Origin: Thermodesulfovibrionales bacterium
GTDB lineage: Bacteria; Nitrospirota; Thermodesulfovibrionia; Thermodesulfovibrionales; CALJEL01
Assembly: GCA_026417875.1 (NCBI GenBank)
Contig: JAOACK010000013.1
Coordinates: 423-38,738 of the forward strand
Reading direction: 5' to 3'
DNA length: 38,316 nt
A program made the translations under genes and the position numbers. The notes below the pieces were generated by a model. The model did not search any database, was not told the DNA's origin, and saw only the letters and a list, made by a program, of their open reading frames with translations. Numbering within the stretch: the stretch's first letter is position 1; each line of letters begins with the position of its first letter. Of the stretch, positions 1 to 9,746 are shown in pieces.

Positions 1-1781
1 CAGTTTTTGTCTGAATCAATAAATATTCCACAATTGTTGTAAGAGCAGCTTGAACAGTCTCCTTCCCAGGAATCAAAGACATAACCAGCACCTGGCTGAG
101 CATCTAACCAAAGATAGTCTCCATAATTATACACTTCTGTACAATCAGTACCACAGTCTATTCTTCCATCATTGGATGTTACTTTACCTTCGCCAGTCTT
201 TGTGATGGTGAGAGTATGTAGTACAGGAGGTACAGAGAATGCTGCTGTACAGTTTTTATTAGAATCCATTATTATGGTGCAGCTAATATTATTCCCACAG
301 CCTGAGCAATCACCACCCCATCCTGTAAATGCATAGTAAGCATTAGCAGTAAGGGTAATTTGAGTACCTTGAGCATAAGAGTGTGTGCAATCTGTACCAC
401 AATATATTCCATCAGCCCAGACAATGCCGTATTCAGGATTTATTAATGATACATTAAGAGTATAGTTATAATTTATTGCAGGACACTGCTGGTATGTTAT
501 AAAAGCAAGATCATCCTGGCCGAGGGATATATCCGGTAATGTTATTGGATCAAGCTCCGTTTCTGTAGCAGAGGTATCTTCTGGTGTTATAATATGAGAG
601 GTTACTTGAAGAGAAGCATCACCATAAATCAGGCATGGCTGTTCTATCTCACCATTATAGCTGAGCTTTGCAATCAGTATATCCTGCCAGTTAATGCTAT
701 AGGCACCTGCAACTAAATAGCCATTTTCTGTAAGAGCAATTGCATTAAGCTCATCACCCTGATATCCGCTATCTATATATTTCTGCCATAAAATGCTTCC
801 ATCAGTTCCACTAATTTTTAATAGCACACCATCCCTCGGATTCTGGGATGTTGAATAGGAAAGGCCTGAAATAAGTATATCATCTCCATGCACAAGCATA
901 TCCATTATCTCTTCCTCTCCACTTCCACCATAACTCTTTGCCCATTCTACAATACCAGAACTGCCAATTTTTATCACAAGAAAATCAGGATTATTGTTAT
1001 ACACTCCCATAGCACCAACAACAAAGCCATTTTCTGTAACCTTTACAATCCTGCCAAGACCAGGTCCATATTTTTTCTGCCAATCTATTGTGCCATCTTG
1101 CTTAATCTTCAGTACCCAGATATTTGCACTCTGGAGCTCTCCATCCTGGTCAAATGTCACATCAGTTGCACCTGTTGCAATATAGCCATCTGAGGTTTTA
1201 TCAATGCCAAGTATTCCATCAATAATATCAGGATCACCATACAGGGTAAGACTTATTAAAGCACCATTCTCTTTAGAGACTTTCATGATAAAGCCATCAC
1301 AATCAGTATCTGTGCAGAAGGTTCCCGAGGCTATATAACCACCTTCCTCTTCTGCCAAACCTGCAAAGAACTCACCCTGTATCTCTTTTTGCCATTGAAT
1401 ATTCAGGTCAGAGCTAAGTTTAAAAAGTATAAGCCTTCTTACATTATCGTCTTCACTCTCTCCTGCTATGAGAAAACCTCCATCTGATGTCTCTATAATT
1501 TCATCAGGATAATCATTCATCTGGTTATTATCATACCTTTTAGACCATAAAATCCCACCTGATGGACTTATCTTTGTGATTAATATGTCTCCATTCGTCT
1601 CACCTGCAAGTATATAATTCCCATCACTGGTAGGTTTAAGTGTGCCTCCTGCAGGCATTTCTGTGGTATCCATACCGCCAAAGGTCTTTAGCCAGTAGTC
1701 CTGTGCAGGGGCATTAATAGAAAAAAGGCAGATTAAGAAAAAAGAGAAAAATACTGTCTTACCCCACTGAAACCTCTTCAT
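1..1781 (-). CDS. Secreted beta-repeat protein with InlB-type repeats, 3' end outside window
   Basis: The frame is open from an ATG at 1781 to the window edge (about 593 residues) and has no stop, so the C-terminus is missing. A good Shine-Dalgarno (GGAGG) precedes the ATG. The N-terminus is a Sec signal peptide (MKRFQWGKTVFFSFFLICLF, then a cleavage-like NAPAQ). Residues about 30-390 contain repeated units of the type SDGGFLIAGE and KISPSGGILWSK, which resemble repeat blades of beta-propeller or PQQ-like secreted proteins. From about residue 450 there are at least two cysteine-rich modules: CGTDC, then GWGGDCSGC or SWEGDCSSC, then MDSNKNCTAAF. These match the divergent InlB B-repeat family (PF18998). 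The protein is probably a surface or extracellular protein. The substrate or partner cannot be told. Signal peptide and repeats are seen directly; surface location is inferred. Confidence 0.8.
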   Translation of the reverse strand, partial: MKRFQWGKTVFFSFFLICLFSINAPAQDYWLKTFGGMDTTEMPAGGTLKPTSDGNYILAGETNGDILITKISPSGGILWSKRYDNNQMNDYPDEIIETSDGGFLIAGESEDDNVRRLILFKLSSDLNIQWQKEIQGEFFAGLAEEEGGYIASGTFCTDTDCDGFIMKVSKENGALISLTLYGDPDIIDGILGIDKTSDGYIATGATDVTFDQDGELQSANIWVLKIKQDGTIDWQKKYGPGLGRIVKVTENGFVVGAMGVYNNNPDFLVIKIGSSGIVEWAKSYGGSGEEEIMDMLVHGDDILISGLSYSTSQNPRDGVLLKISGTDGSILWQKYIDSGYQGDELNAIALTENGYLVAGAYSINWQDILIAKLSYNGEIEQPCLIYGDASLQVTSHIITPEDTSATETELDPITLPDISLGQDDLAFITYQQCPAINYNYTLNVSLINPEYGIVWADGIYCGTDCTHSYAQGTQITLTANAYYAFTGWGGDCSGCGNNISCTIIMDSNKNCTAAFSVPPVLHTLTITKTGEGKVTSNDGRIDCGTDCTEVYNYGDYLWLDAQPGAGYVFDSWEGDCSSCSYNNCGIFIDSDKN

Positions 1782-1823
1782 AGCACACCTCCAAATAAAA
1801 CTATGAAGGTCATTCTACGGTGA

Positions 1824-1852
1824 GAAATACCAGAATTTAGGAAAAATGTCAA
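1824..1852 (-). promoter_or_regulatory. Sigma70-type promoter of the secreted beta-repeat gene
   Basis: On the minus strand TTGACA (1847-1852) is followed by a 17-base spacer and TATTTC (1824-1829), with TG one base before the -10. Transcription would start near 1817, giving a leader of about 35 nt that contains GGAGG before the ATG at 1781. Confidence 0.6.
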
Positions 1853-1901
1853 GTGAAATTTTTTTAATATATATATTGGTATATATTGGGAATGTTTATA
1901 T

Positions 1902-1921
1902 GGGTGAGGAGAAACTCGCCC
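1902..1921 (-). terminator. Short hairpin, possible terminator
   Basis: GGGTGAG (1902-1908) and CTCGCCC (1915-1921) form a 7-bp stem (one G-T pair) with a 6-base loop. It sits downstream of the minus-strand genes ending at 1942 and 2112. No clean T-tract follows on either strand, so a terminator role is only possible. Confidence 0.25.
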
Positions 1922-1941
1922 ATTCTATTTACTCTGTTAAT

Positions 1942-2073
1942 TTATGGACTTATCTTAAAGAACTCATCTGTTTGCTTCCCTGTATTACCAAAACCTTTTT
2001 GGTCATCTAACCATGTACCTCGTAGCAGAGTTGATACAGAAGGTATAAACTGTGAATAATTACCTAAATTCAC
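1942..2073 (-). pseudogene. Small ORF or 3' gene remnant, 43 codons
   Basis: Downstream of the DUF3108 gene a GTG at 2073 opens a 43-codon frame ending TAA at 1942. Its composition looks like real protein (LLRGTWLDDQKGFGN and TDEFFKISP), rich in Gly, Asp and aromatic residues. An in-frame stop lies just upstream, and the AGAGG next to the GTG is too close for a normal ribosome binding site. It reads like the last segment of a larger protein whose 5' part is gone. The family is not recognised; it could also be a genuine small gene or chance. Confidence 0.3.
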
Positions 2074-2111
2074 CCTCTATCTCTAAAAATAAGTTTAAAA
2101 TTTTCACAACA

Positions 2112-2858
2112 CTATTTCTCCATCATCGCAACCACAGAGCCGATGAGTACCTTTGTCTTTAGCATTACAGGTCTTCTGCTGCTGTCATCACTGAGCCAGA
2201 TATAAATATCTCCTTTTCTGTAAAATATGCCTTCTGACTGCATGAGTGGCTTTATAACTATGGTATTCACTTCTTTATCCTCTATCTTTATCTTCTCCTT
2301 TCTTAAGACCTGTACTTCAACATTCCAGACCTTTTTGCTGTCAAAAACTGTGATATAGATAGACCTGCCTGGCTCAAGGGGCATGAATCTTATATAAAAG
2401 AAGGCGGAAAGGGGGTCAAATACTTCACCAGGTATTTTTGCTTCATGGATTTCATTTCTTAAATTGTTTTTATATATTGCCATATCTCCTTTGAAGATAA
2501 CTTCTTTGTCCCTTCTGTATTTGCCCTCTTTAAGTTTAATCCTGTAATGAAGGGGTCTTCCAGGATAAAGGCCATCCACTGGCTCAAGTATTGTTTCCAC
2601 AAGGTCATCAACCTCATAAAAAAGAGATATAAATGAAGCAGAACGAACTCTTGAAAATACCCTTATCCTCTCTCCATCTCTCTTTATTCCAAGCCAGGCA
2701 GTGCCTGCCCTTATACCTTTCCAGGAAAGACTGTACTGAAAGGTCTCATCATAATTTCTGCTAAGAGAAGAATTGATTATTCTGTCCTTCTCATTAATGG
2801 TCTCAAAAGAAAGGGCAGCTAAAGGGAAGGCAAATATTAATTTTAAAATGAAAAACAA
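2112..2858 (-). CDS. DUF3108 family exported protein
   Basis: This is an about 248-residue exported protein of the DUF3108 family: an N-terminal hydrophobic signal (LKLIFAFPLAALSF), then a beta-rich domain with FQYSLSWKGIRAGTAWL near the start and VFDPLSAFFYIRFMPLEPG in the middle. The C-terminal stretch IYIWLSDDSSRRPVMLKTK is typical of the family. Members are periplasmic or envelope proteins of unknown function. The first conventional start is the TTG at 2858, but it has little Shine-Dalgarno support. In frame upstream, two ATT codons (2883-2885 and 2886-2888) lie 8 and 5 nt after a good AAGGAG (2894-2899). An AUU start would add a basic n-region (KVNGKKR) and give a better signal peptide, so the true start is probably 2885 or 2888. 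Confidence 0.85.
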   Translation of the reverse strand: MFFILKLIFAFPLAALSFETINEKDRIINSSLSRNYDETFQYSLSWKGIRAGTAWLGIKRDGERIRVFSRVRSASFISLFYEVDDLVETILEPVDGLYPGRPLHYRIKLKEGKYRRDKEVIFKGDMAIYKNNLRNEIHEAKIPGEVFDPLSAFFYIRFMPLEPGRSIYITVFDSKKVWNVEVQVLRKEKIKIEDKEVNTIVIKPLMQSEGIFYRKGDIYIWLSDDSSRRPVMLKTKVLIGSVVAMMEK

Positions 2859-3095
2859 TAGCCTTTTTTTTCCGTTAACTTTAATAATTTAGTCTCCTTA
2901 TGTCATTTATATTTTACAAAATTATATAAAATTCAATTCTGTAGCTTTTAATGCCAATTTCCTACCTGATAGCCATAAACCTTGATGCAGCTTGAAAGGA
3001 CAAATTCAATGGCAGAACTGTCCCAACTGACTCCATAACTTTTATAAAAAATATTCCCATATCATAAATTTAAAAGTCAACTAAAGCATTTAGAG

Positions 3096-3125
3096 TTGAG
3101 GTTAAAGCAAGCCTTAAGTTATAAT
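3096..3125 (+). promoter_or_regulatory. Promoter of the initiator tRNA gene
   Basis: TTGAGG (3096-3101), an 18-base spacer and a perfect TATAAT (3120-3125) lie 15 bases before the tRNA 5' end. Spacing and position fit a strong stable-RNA promoter. The preceding stretch from 2900 holds no recognisable gene, only short frames of about 30 codons that I cannot assign. Confidence 0.6.
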
Positions 3126-3140
3126 AAAAATGCATTCTAT

Positions 3141-3195
<55 letters not shown>

Positions 3196-3217
<22 letters not shown>

Positions 3218-4785
3218 TAACTATCCTGAAGCAATAATCTCTTAATCTTCGACCGAGTTTCTCCGATATTTGTTACATATATTGCGGGTCTGTCAATAAC
3301 AGGACATTTTGCCTCGCAGATTCCACAGCCAATACATAGCTCAAGGTCCACATGGGGCTGCTGAAGCTCAATCCTCTTACCATCCCTGTTTTTCACTGTA
3401 ACCTTCTCAAACCATATTGCCTTTTTTGAAGTAGGGCATACCTCCTCACAGACTATGCAAGGTATTGCATGTGCCCAGGGAAGGCAGCGACCTTTATCAA
3501 TCATTGCAAGACCTATTTTTGTCTTCAATTTTTCTTCTAAGGATAATCTCATTATTGCACCTGTTGGGCAGACCTGCCCGCAGAGTGTACATCTGTATTC
3601 ACAGTATCCCAGTTTTGGCACAAGCACAGGTGTCCATAATGCCTCAATTCCTCCATCAAGAAGAGCTGGCTGCAGTCCATTTGTTATGCAGACCTTCATG
3701 CACTCACCACATCTAACACATCTTTTTAAGAAGTCCCTCTCCTCAAGGGAACCCGGTGGCCTTATGAGTTTCGGGTTAATAAATTCATCTCTTGAAAAAG
3801 GGTTTATCCTTATGACAGGTACTGTTATCAGACCTGAAGCAATTGATATGAAAACATGCCTCCTATTTAGATCAATAGAAATTGCTTTTTCCTTAAAAAA
3901 TCCTGCACTTACAGCTTTCTGTGGACAGAGGTCATCACAGTTAAAGCAATGAAAACATTCATCCTGAAGCCACTCTTTTGAACTTTTTATTGAAGCACTA
4001 GGGCAGTTTCTTTCACATACTCCGCAGGAATTACAATCCTCGCTTATGGACCTTTTAAGCATAGAATATCTTGCAAAGATTCCAAGGAGTGCTCCAAGAG
4101 GACAGAGATACCTGCACCATACCCTCCTTTCAAAAAAATTTAATCCCATTATGGCAAGAAAGATTATTCCGATAAAAAGTCCCTGTCTGTAAAAGGGCTG
4201 TTCAAAGGAGAGGACAGTATTTTTTAATCCAGAATATATGAGCTCTGAAAGCTCAACAATACCTTTTATATTCAGTGAATAAATAAAGTCAAAAAAAGCC
4301 CTGATTCCATAATTGAAGGCTGGATAGATGCTGATGGATAAGGACCTTATAAGAATTGAAAGGGGATCAAGAATGCCGGAGAGCTGCAGGCCAAGTATGG
4401 AAGTGGCAAGTATAAAGAGAAGAATATAATACTTGAGCCTGAATATCTTTAATCTATAGACATCTCTTCTTTTCTTTCCTAAAAGGCTCACTATATTGTT
4501 CAAGGTGCCCAATGGACATATCCAGCCACAGAAGACCCTTCCGAGGATAAGGGTAAATAAAAGGGTCATAAGTGATAGATAGAATAATTTAATTACAGTC
4601 TTTGAACTTAGGAGGGTGCTGAGGAATATTAAAGGGTCAAAATCAAGGAATATCTTTACGGGATATCCGAGTTCATCAAAACCCTTTGATTCTGTCTGAA
4701 TGAAAAGATAGAAAAAAAGGAACAGAAATAAAGCCTGAGAAAACCTTCTAAAATTCTTCAGCCTTAAATAACTCTTTAATCCCAA
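3196..4785 (-). CDS. NapH-NapG-like fused polyferredoxin membrane protein
   Basis: A 529-residue iron-sulfur membrane protein. The N-terminal half is NapH/MauN-like: several membrane segments between residues 15 and 225 and the paired motifs RVFCGWICPLG and CRYLCPLGA, followed by two ferredoxin motifs (CNSCGVCERNCP, CFHCFNCDDLCP). The C-terminal 220 residues resemble NapG: RRHVFISIASG, then CVRCGECMKVC, CTLCGQVCP, a CLPWAHAIPCIVCEEVCP motif and CIGCGICEAKCP. Six [4Fe-4S] clusters are therefore possible. Such proteins pass electrons from quinol or ferredoxin to exported oxidoreductases. It starts with TTG, 2 bp after the DUF362 stop, with AAAGG upstream. No napA is present, so nitrate reduction is not implied. 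Its last six codons and stop lie antisense within the tRNA gene. Confidence 0.85.
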
Positions 4786-4787
4786 GG

Positions 4788-5680
4788 CTAAACCTTTATT
4801 CTTTTTATAATTAGTCTAGAAAGGTCACTCCTACCGAGTCCTCTCTGAGAAGCTATCTTTACATAACCAAGCTCTTCACCTTTCATCCCAAAAAGGGTCG
4901 CACCAAAGGAATCTACTGCAACCTGATCGATTCCTGCAATTACGGTATTGAGAATTCTTACATCCTCAAGATTTCCTCCCTGTGGACCGTTTCTTATGAG
5001 TATCCTTGTTGCATCAAGTACTGTGAGTGAAGGTTTTATAACCATTGAAAGGTCAGCAAGGCTCTCATCAAGCCCTGGTGAATCTGACTTCTTGAGCCAC
5101 CCATTATGCCCATCCAGTTCTTCATTGACATGGTGAGTTTTGCAAGGCCGTGGTGTTTTGCGATGGGAATGTTTATTACTTTATCTGCCTCAAAGACCTC
5201 TGTATAAAGGGGCCAGGTCTTTATTGCCTCACCATTTATCGTAACTTCTCTGAATTTCCTGTCATCAACGTAAATCACGTCTGCGCCTTCCTTTTTTGCC
5301 GCCTCCATTATGCCGCTCTGGACGTAGCAGCGTCTTGGATCATTAACTGTCCTGTCAAAGACCTTAACCTTCTTTGCACCGGCCTCAAAGCAGAGTCTTA
5401 CAACTGAGGCAACTACCTCAGGATTTGTATTTGCTGCATATTCTGGTGTTCTGTCCCATGCCATATTTGGTTTTATAACAACAATATCTCCCCTTGATAT
5501 GAATCTCCTTATTCCTCCCAGTGCATTAATAGCAGCCTCAGTAATCTTTGAATAAGAAGTGCCTTCAGCAACTGCGAGATCAGGTGTTTCTTCAGCCATT
5601 ATCTTTTCAATTGAAAAGCCATTCATCCTGAGGCACGCAAGGCCTGTAACTGTGAGTTTTATGAATTGCCTCCTGTTCAT
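4788..5680 (-). pseudogene. DUF362 protein with Tat signal, split by a frameshift
   Basis: Two overlapping frames (5680 to 5036 and 5045 to 4788) together encode one complete DUF362 protein. The N-terminus is a twin-arginine signal (NRRQFIKLTVTG). Conserved blocks follow: VVIKPNMAWDRTPEYAAN, KVFDRTVNDPRRC, IPIAKHHGLAKLTMSMKNW in the first frame and LTVLDATRILIRNGPQGGN with QVAVDSFGATLFG in the second. Around 5072-5076 the text CAGGG-CTTGAT lacks one base; adding one restores GLDESLADLSMVIKP, as in intact relatives. Everything else is intact, so this is either a recent 1-base deletion or a sequence error. Strong GGAGGG precedes the ATG at 5680. The polyferredoxin follows by 2 bp, so the exported DUF362 protein is probably its partner. 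Biochemical role is unknown. Confidence 0.8.
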
Positions 5681-5688
5681 GATCCCTC

Positions 5689-6495
5689 CTATTTCTTCCT
5701 GTATACCACCACCCCATTATAATATTCAGGGACAAACAGGTTTGTTTTACCTGTAATGCTCTCGCAAGAACCCAGAATAAGATAACCATCCACAGCAAGG
5801 GATGCATGGATATTTTCCAGTATCTTTATTATAGCCTCCTCTGTCATATATATAAATACATTTCTGCAAAATATCATATCCCTATTCATAAACTCAAGAA
5901 ATATATTTCTGTCAAGAATATTTCCTGTTCTGAAATCCACAATCTTTTTGTACACATCCCTTATCCTGTAAAACCTGTCTTCCTTTATAAAATATTTTTT
6001 CAAGGGAATCTCTTTGTTCCTGAAAGAGTTATCTGTATAAACAGCCTCCTTTGCCTTTTTTACTGCTCTCGGATCAAGGTCAATACCTGTAATAATCACC
6101 TCCCTGCCAGGGAAAAGAATCCCCTTTTCATAAAGAAGTATGCTCAAAGTATAGACCTCCTCTCCACTTGAACAACCAAGGGAGAGGATTTTAAGTTTCT
6201 GCCTTGTTCTTGAGAGCTTCTTCAACAGTTCTATTGAGACCTCCAGCTGTGGCATCTCCCTGAAAAAGTAGGTTTCCTTATTGGTAACAGAACTTACAAG
6301 AAGAAAGAGCTCTCTGTTTGAAAAACCATCGAGCGTCCGGGACAGATATTCGTCAAGTGAAAGTCCGGTTATTTTAAGTCGCTCTTCGATAAATTCTTCA
6401 AGGATATCTGCCTTTTCTTCCCTGAAGGCTATACCAAAATCTATCGTGATTCTCTCTCTGAGAATTTTTAATTCCCTATCTGATAATAATTTCAT
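5689..6495 (-). CDS. CheR-type protein-glutamate O-methyltransferase
   Basis: A 268-residue SAM-dependent methyltransferase of the CheR family, which methylates glutamate side chains of chemoreceptor-like proteins. An N-terminal helical domain (residues 1-80, ending NKETYFFRE, the usual NETxFFR signature) precedes the SAM-binding Rossmann domain with LGCSSGEEVYTL, the acidic ITGIDLDPRAV strand and the MIFCRNVFIYM motif. No CheA, CheW, CheB or receptor gene is nearby, so its target is unclear. It could belong to a dispersed chemotaxis system or a signalling complex. Its ATG overlaps the mfd stop (ATGA at 6492-6495), indicating translational coupling, and the DUF362 start follows 8 bp after its stop. 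Confidence 0.9.
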   Translation of the reverse strand: MKLLSDRELKILRERITIDFGIAFREEKADILEEFIEERLKITGLSLDEYLSRTLDGFSNRELFLLVSSVTNKETYFFREMPQLEVSIELLKKLSRTRQKLKILSLGCSSGEEVYTLSILLYEKGILFPGREVIITGIDLDPRAVKKAKEAVYTDNSFRNKEIPLKKYFIKEDRFYRIRDVYKKIVDFRTGNILDRNIFLEFMNRDMIFCRNVFIYMTEEAIIKILENIHASLAVDGYLILGSCESITGKTNLFVPEYYNGVVVYRKK

Positions 6496-9400
6496 CTGAC
6501 CAAGCCTGTACTGACCGGGCTCTCCTTTCCGGAGTAAGCCCGAGACATGACATCGATAAACCTTGAAAATAAGAGCCTCTTATTATCTCCAGACAGGACG
6601 ATCTTCCTGTTACCGAGAGAGGCAATGGGAATACCCGAGCCTCTCAGAATTTCAAGAATTCTATTCATCTCTTCACTGGAGATTTCTTTTCTATATTCAA
6701 TCTCCAATCCCTTTCTTACCGAACCAATTCTCAGAATGTCAGCTCTTTTCATGAATATCTTTGCCCTTATAATCTCAAACAGATTCCTTACCTCATCTGG
6801 TGGATCACCGAACCTGTCCCTGATCTCTTCCTCGATTTCTTCGATCTCTTCAGTAGTTTTTGTCATGGAGAGTCTTCTGTAAAGACTCATCCTCAGGTGT
6901 ATATCTTCCACATACTCTTCAGGTATCCTTGCAGGTATGGAAACCTCAATGACAGGTTCTATCTCTTCCTCTATGCTTTCACCTTTCAATTCCCTGATTG
7001 CCTTTTCAAGGAGCTCTGAATATAGCTCAAAACCAACAGTATTTATATGACCGGACTGCTCCTTTCCGAGGAGATTACCTGCACCTCTGATCTCAAGATC
7101 TGTCATGGCAAGCCTTATACCAGCACCGAGATAACTCAGTTCTGATATTGCCTCAAGTCTCTTCTTCGCTGCTTCTGTGAGGCTCTCATTGCCAGGAATG
7201 AGAAGATAACAGTACGCCCTGACATTACTCCTGCCTACTCGACCTCTCAGTTGATAAAGATCTGCGAGTCCCATCTCGTGAGCCCTGTTTATGATTATTG
7301 TATTTGCACTTGGTATGTCTATACCAGAGCCGATAATATTTGTGCATACAAGTATATCAATCTTTTTATCAATGAAAGCCAGCATCATATCCTCTGTAAG
7401 CTTCTCGTCCATCTCACCGTGGGCTATGGCTACTTTTGCTCCAGGGACCAGGTCCTCTACGAATCTTTTTATCTCTTCTATATCCTTTATCCTGTTATGT
7501 ACAAAAAAGACCTGACCTCCCCTGTGAAGCTCATGCTCTATTGCTTTTTTTATGATCTCTCTATCAAAAGCGGATATTATGGTCTTAACAGCATATCTCT
7601 CTTCAGGCGGTGTTTCTATAATGCTCATGCTCCTTAAACCTGAAAGAGCCATCTGCAGTGTTCTGGGAATCGGCGTTGCTGTAAGCACAAGAACATCCAC
7701 TCCCTTTTTCAGCTCCTTCAGCCTTTCTTTGTGTTTTACTCCAAATCTGTGCTCCTCATCTATTATGAGAAGACCGAGGTCAAGGAATTTTATCTTTTCA
7801 GAAAGAAGGGCATGAGTACCTATGATTATATCTATCTCACCCATGGCAAGTGCCTCAATGGTTCTTTTCTGTTCAGCAGGACTCTTGAGTCTTGAGAGAT
7901 AATCTATCCTCACAGGAAAGGCAGAAAACCTCTCTTTGAAATTCCTTAAATGCTGCTCACAGAGAAGGGTTGTGGGCACAAGTACAGCAACCTGCTTATG
8001 GTCATAGACTGCCTTAAAAGCTGCTCTCATGGCAACCTCTGTCTTTCCGAAACCAACATCGCCGACTATTAATCTTTCCATAGGTCGGGGAGATTCCATA
8101 TCATTAATTGTCTCTTCAATTGCTCTTAACTGATCCGGAGTCTCTCTGTATTCAAAAAAACTCGCAAATTCCCTGTGAAGTTCGCCCTCAGGACTGAAGG
8201 CATGACCTATGGATATCTCCCTCTCAGCATAGAGCTTTATAAGCCTCTCTGCGGTCTCCTTTATCCTTGCCTGAACCTTTTCTTTTGTCCTTTTCCATGT
8301 CTTCCCTCCGATTGAATCTATCCTGGGAATCACACCTTCCTGGGCCCTGAACTTGTGAACCATGGAGATGTTTCTTACAGGAAGAAGAAGCCTTGCACCA
8401 TTACTGTACTCAATTATTAGAAGATCCTCTATGACATCCTCAACCTTCAATCTCTGAACTCCCCTGTATATGCCTATTCCGTGAACTTTATGGACTACAA
8501 AATCTCCCTCCTCGAGGTCATCCACCTCATTAAATATCCTTGAGAGTCTGTATCCTGGATACTGCCTATATGGAAGTGCAACAGGCCCGAATATCTCCTG
8601 CTCACTGAGTATCATTAGCCCGCTGAGATGAATTCCCGAAGAGGGACTTTCATTAAGAAGACATATCCTTCCATCATATCTCATACACTGAGATATGGAA
8701 ATAAGAGGAATCACTATACCCTTTTCAAAAAAGATGTCTTTCAGTCTCTTTGCCTGAGAAGGGGTTCTCGTTGAGATTATAACTGAATTTTCCCTTAAAA
8801 GGGGTTTTATTGCCTCTGGAAGCTCATCAATAGATTTTCTCTCATTATAAAGAAGACCAAGTCCTGTAAGACTCAGACCACCTCCGTCAATTCCATCAGC
8901 ACCAAATGGAAGGCTGCTGAGTACTACAGAATTTTCTGGTAATCTGTCAGAGCCAGAGACCTCTTCATCGATAAACAACAGGGCATCCTCAAGATTTAAG
9001 ACCCTCAGAAATTCTGAAAATCCCGTACCTCTCTCAGGACTCCCTGCAGGGAAAAGACGAAATTCTTCAATTTCTTTAACAGACTTCTGGGTCTCTACGT
9101 CAAATATCTTTATGGATTCTATCTCGTCTCCAAAGAATTCTATCCTGAGGGGAGAATCACCTGTTGATGGATAAACCTCTAGAGCAAAACTTCTGAGACA
9201 GAACTCACCCCTGTTTATAACAATTGTAGCCTTTCTGTAGCCAGTCTTTATTAGATTATCTACAAGCTTCAGTCTCTCTATCTCCATTCCTTTTTTAAGA
9301 TGGATGGTATCCTTTTTGAGAACCTGGTCATTCCAGAAAGGTATATCAAGTATCTCTTCTGAACAGAAAAGACTTCCCGCCCTCTTATTGAATAAAATCT

Positions 9401-9728
9401 CCGACCTTATACCCTCTGAATAGGGATCATCTCCTGATGGGACAAAGATAAGGTCATCTGTTTTTAAACCGAAAAGCCTTCTGTAAAAAAGGGCATCCTG
9501 AAAAAATCTCCTTGCACTTTCCTCATTACTGTCAATCCATATAAATCTTTCATCTATCAGGGAAAGAAAAAATTGCCTGAGGGATCCTCTGAGGTTAAAG
9601 ATCTTTCTTTTTGAAGGAGAAAGGTCCTTAAGAAGATCTTTAAATCTCTGGCTGTAAGATCTCAGGATTTCTGATATACCGTGTTCTTCTTTACCTATCT
9701 CCTGAGAATTAATCCTGAGCTCCTGCAT
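6492..9728 (-). CDS. mfd: Transcription-repair coupling factor Mfd
   Basis: Mfd removes RNA polymerase stalled at DNA damage and recruits UvrA. The 1078-residue product has the UvrB-like N-terminal modules, the RNA-polymerase-interaction domain (DFVVHKVHGIGIYRG), RecG-like helicase motifs (Walker A GDVGFGKT at about residues 556-563, LIIDEEHRFG, TATPIPRTL, QLRGRVGRS) and the C-terminal TRCF domain. Length is a little below E. coli Mfd (about 1150). An upstream in-frame start at 9842 would overlap the divergent zinc-ribbon gene by over 80 bp; the ATG at 9728 is preferred because AAAGG lies 7 nt upstream and it leaves a 30-bp intergenic region. It leads the operon mfd-cheR-DUF362-polyferredoxin. 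Confidence 0.97.
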   Translation of the reverse strand: MQELRINSQEIGKEEHGISEILRSYSQRFKDLLKDLSPSKRKIFNLRGSLRQFFLSLIDERFIWIDSNEESARRFFQDALFYRRLFGLKTDDLIFVPSGDDPYSEGIRSEILFNKRAGSLFCSEEILDIPFWNDQVLKKDTIHLKKGMEIERLKLVDNLIKTGYRKATIVINRGEFCLRSFALEVYPSTGDSPLRIEFFGDEIESIKIFDVETQKSVKEIEEFRLFPAGSPERGTGFSEFLRVLNLEDALLFIDEEVSGSDRLPENSVVLSSLPFGADGIDGGGLSLTGLGLLYNERKSIDELPEAIKPLLRENSVIISTRTPSQAKRLKDIFFEKGIVIPLISISQCMRYDGRICLLNESPSSGIHLSGLMILSEQEIFGPVALPYRQYPGYRLSRIFNEVDDLEEGDFVVHKVHGIGIYRGVQRLKVEDVIEDLLIIEYSNGARLLLPVRNISMVHKFRAQEGVIPRIDSIGGKTWKRTKEKVQARIKETAERLIKLYAEREISIGHAFSPEGELHREFASFFEYRETPDQLRAIEETINDMESPRPMERLIVGDVGFGKTEVAMRAAFKAVYDHKQVAVLVPTTLLCEQHLRNFKERFSAFPVRIDYLSRLKSPAEQKRTIEALAMGEIDIIIGTHALLSEKIKFLDLGLLIIDEEHRFGVKHKERLKELKKGVDVLVLTATPIPRTLQMALSGLRSMSIIETPPEERYAVKTIISAFDREIIKKAIEHELHRGGQVFFVHNRIKDIEEIKRFVEDLVPGAKVAIAHGEMDEKLTEDMMLAFIDKKIDILVCTNIIGSGIDIPSANTIIINRAHEMGLADLYQLRGRVGRSNVRAYCYLLIPGNESLTEAAKKRLEAISELSYLGAGIRLAMTDLEIRGAGNLLGKEQSGHINTVGFELYSELLEKAIRELKGESIEEEIEPVIEVSIPARIPEEYVEDIHLRMSLYRRLSMTKTTEEIEEIEEEIRDRFGDPPDEVRNLFEIIRAKIFMKRADILRIGSVRKGLEIEYRKEISSEEMNRILEILRGSGIPIASLGNRKIVLSGDNKRLLFSRFIDVMSRAYSGKESPVSTGLVR

Positions 9729-9746
9729 AACAAGACCTTTATGGTT

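Noticed and set aside
888-1193. 101-codon plus-strand frame inside the secreted repeat gene
   Set aside because: It is antisense to a long intact coding frame with a signal peptide and clear repeats.
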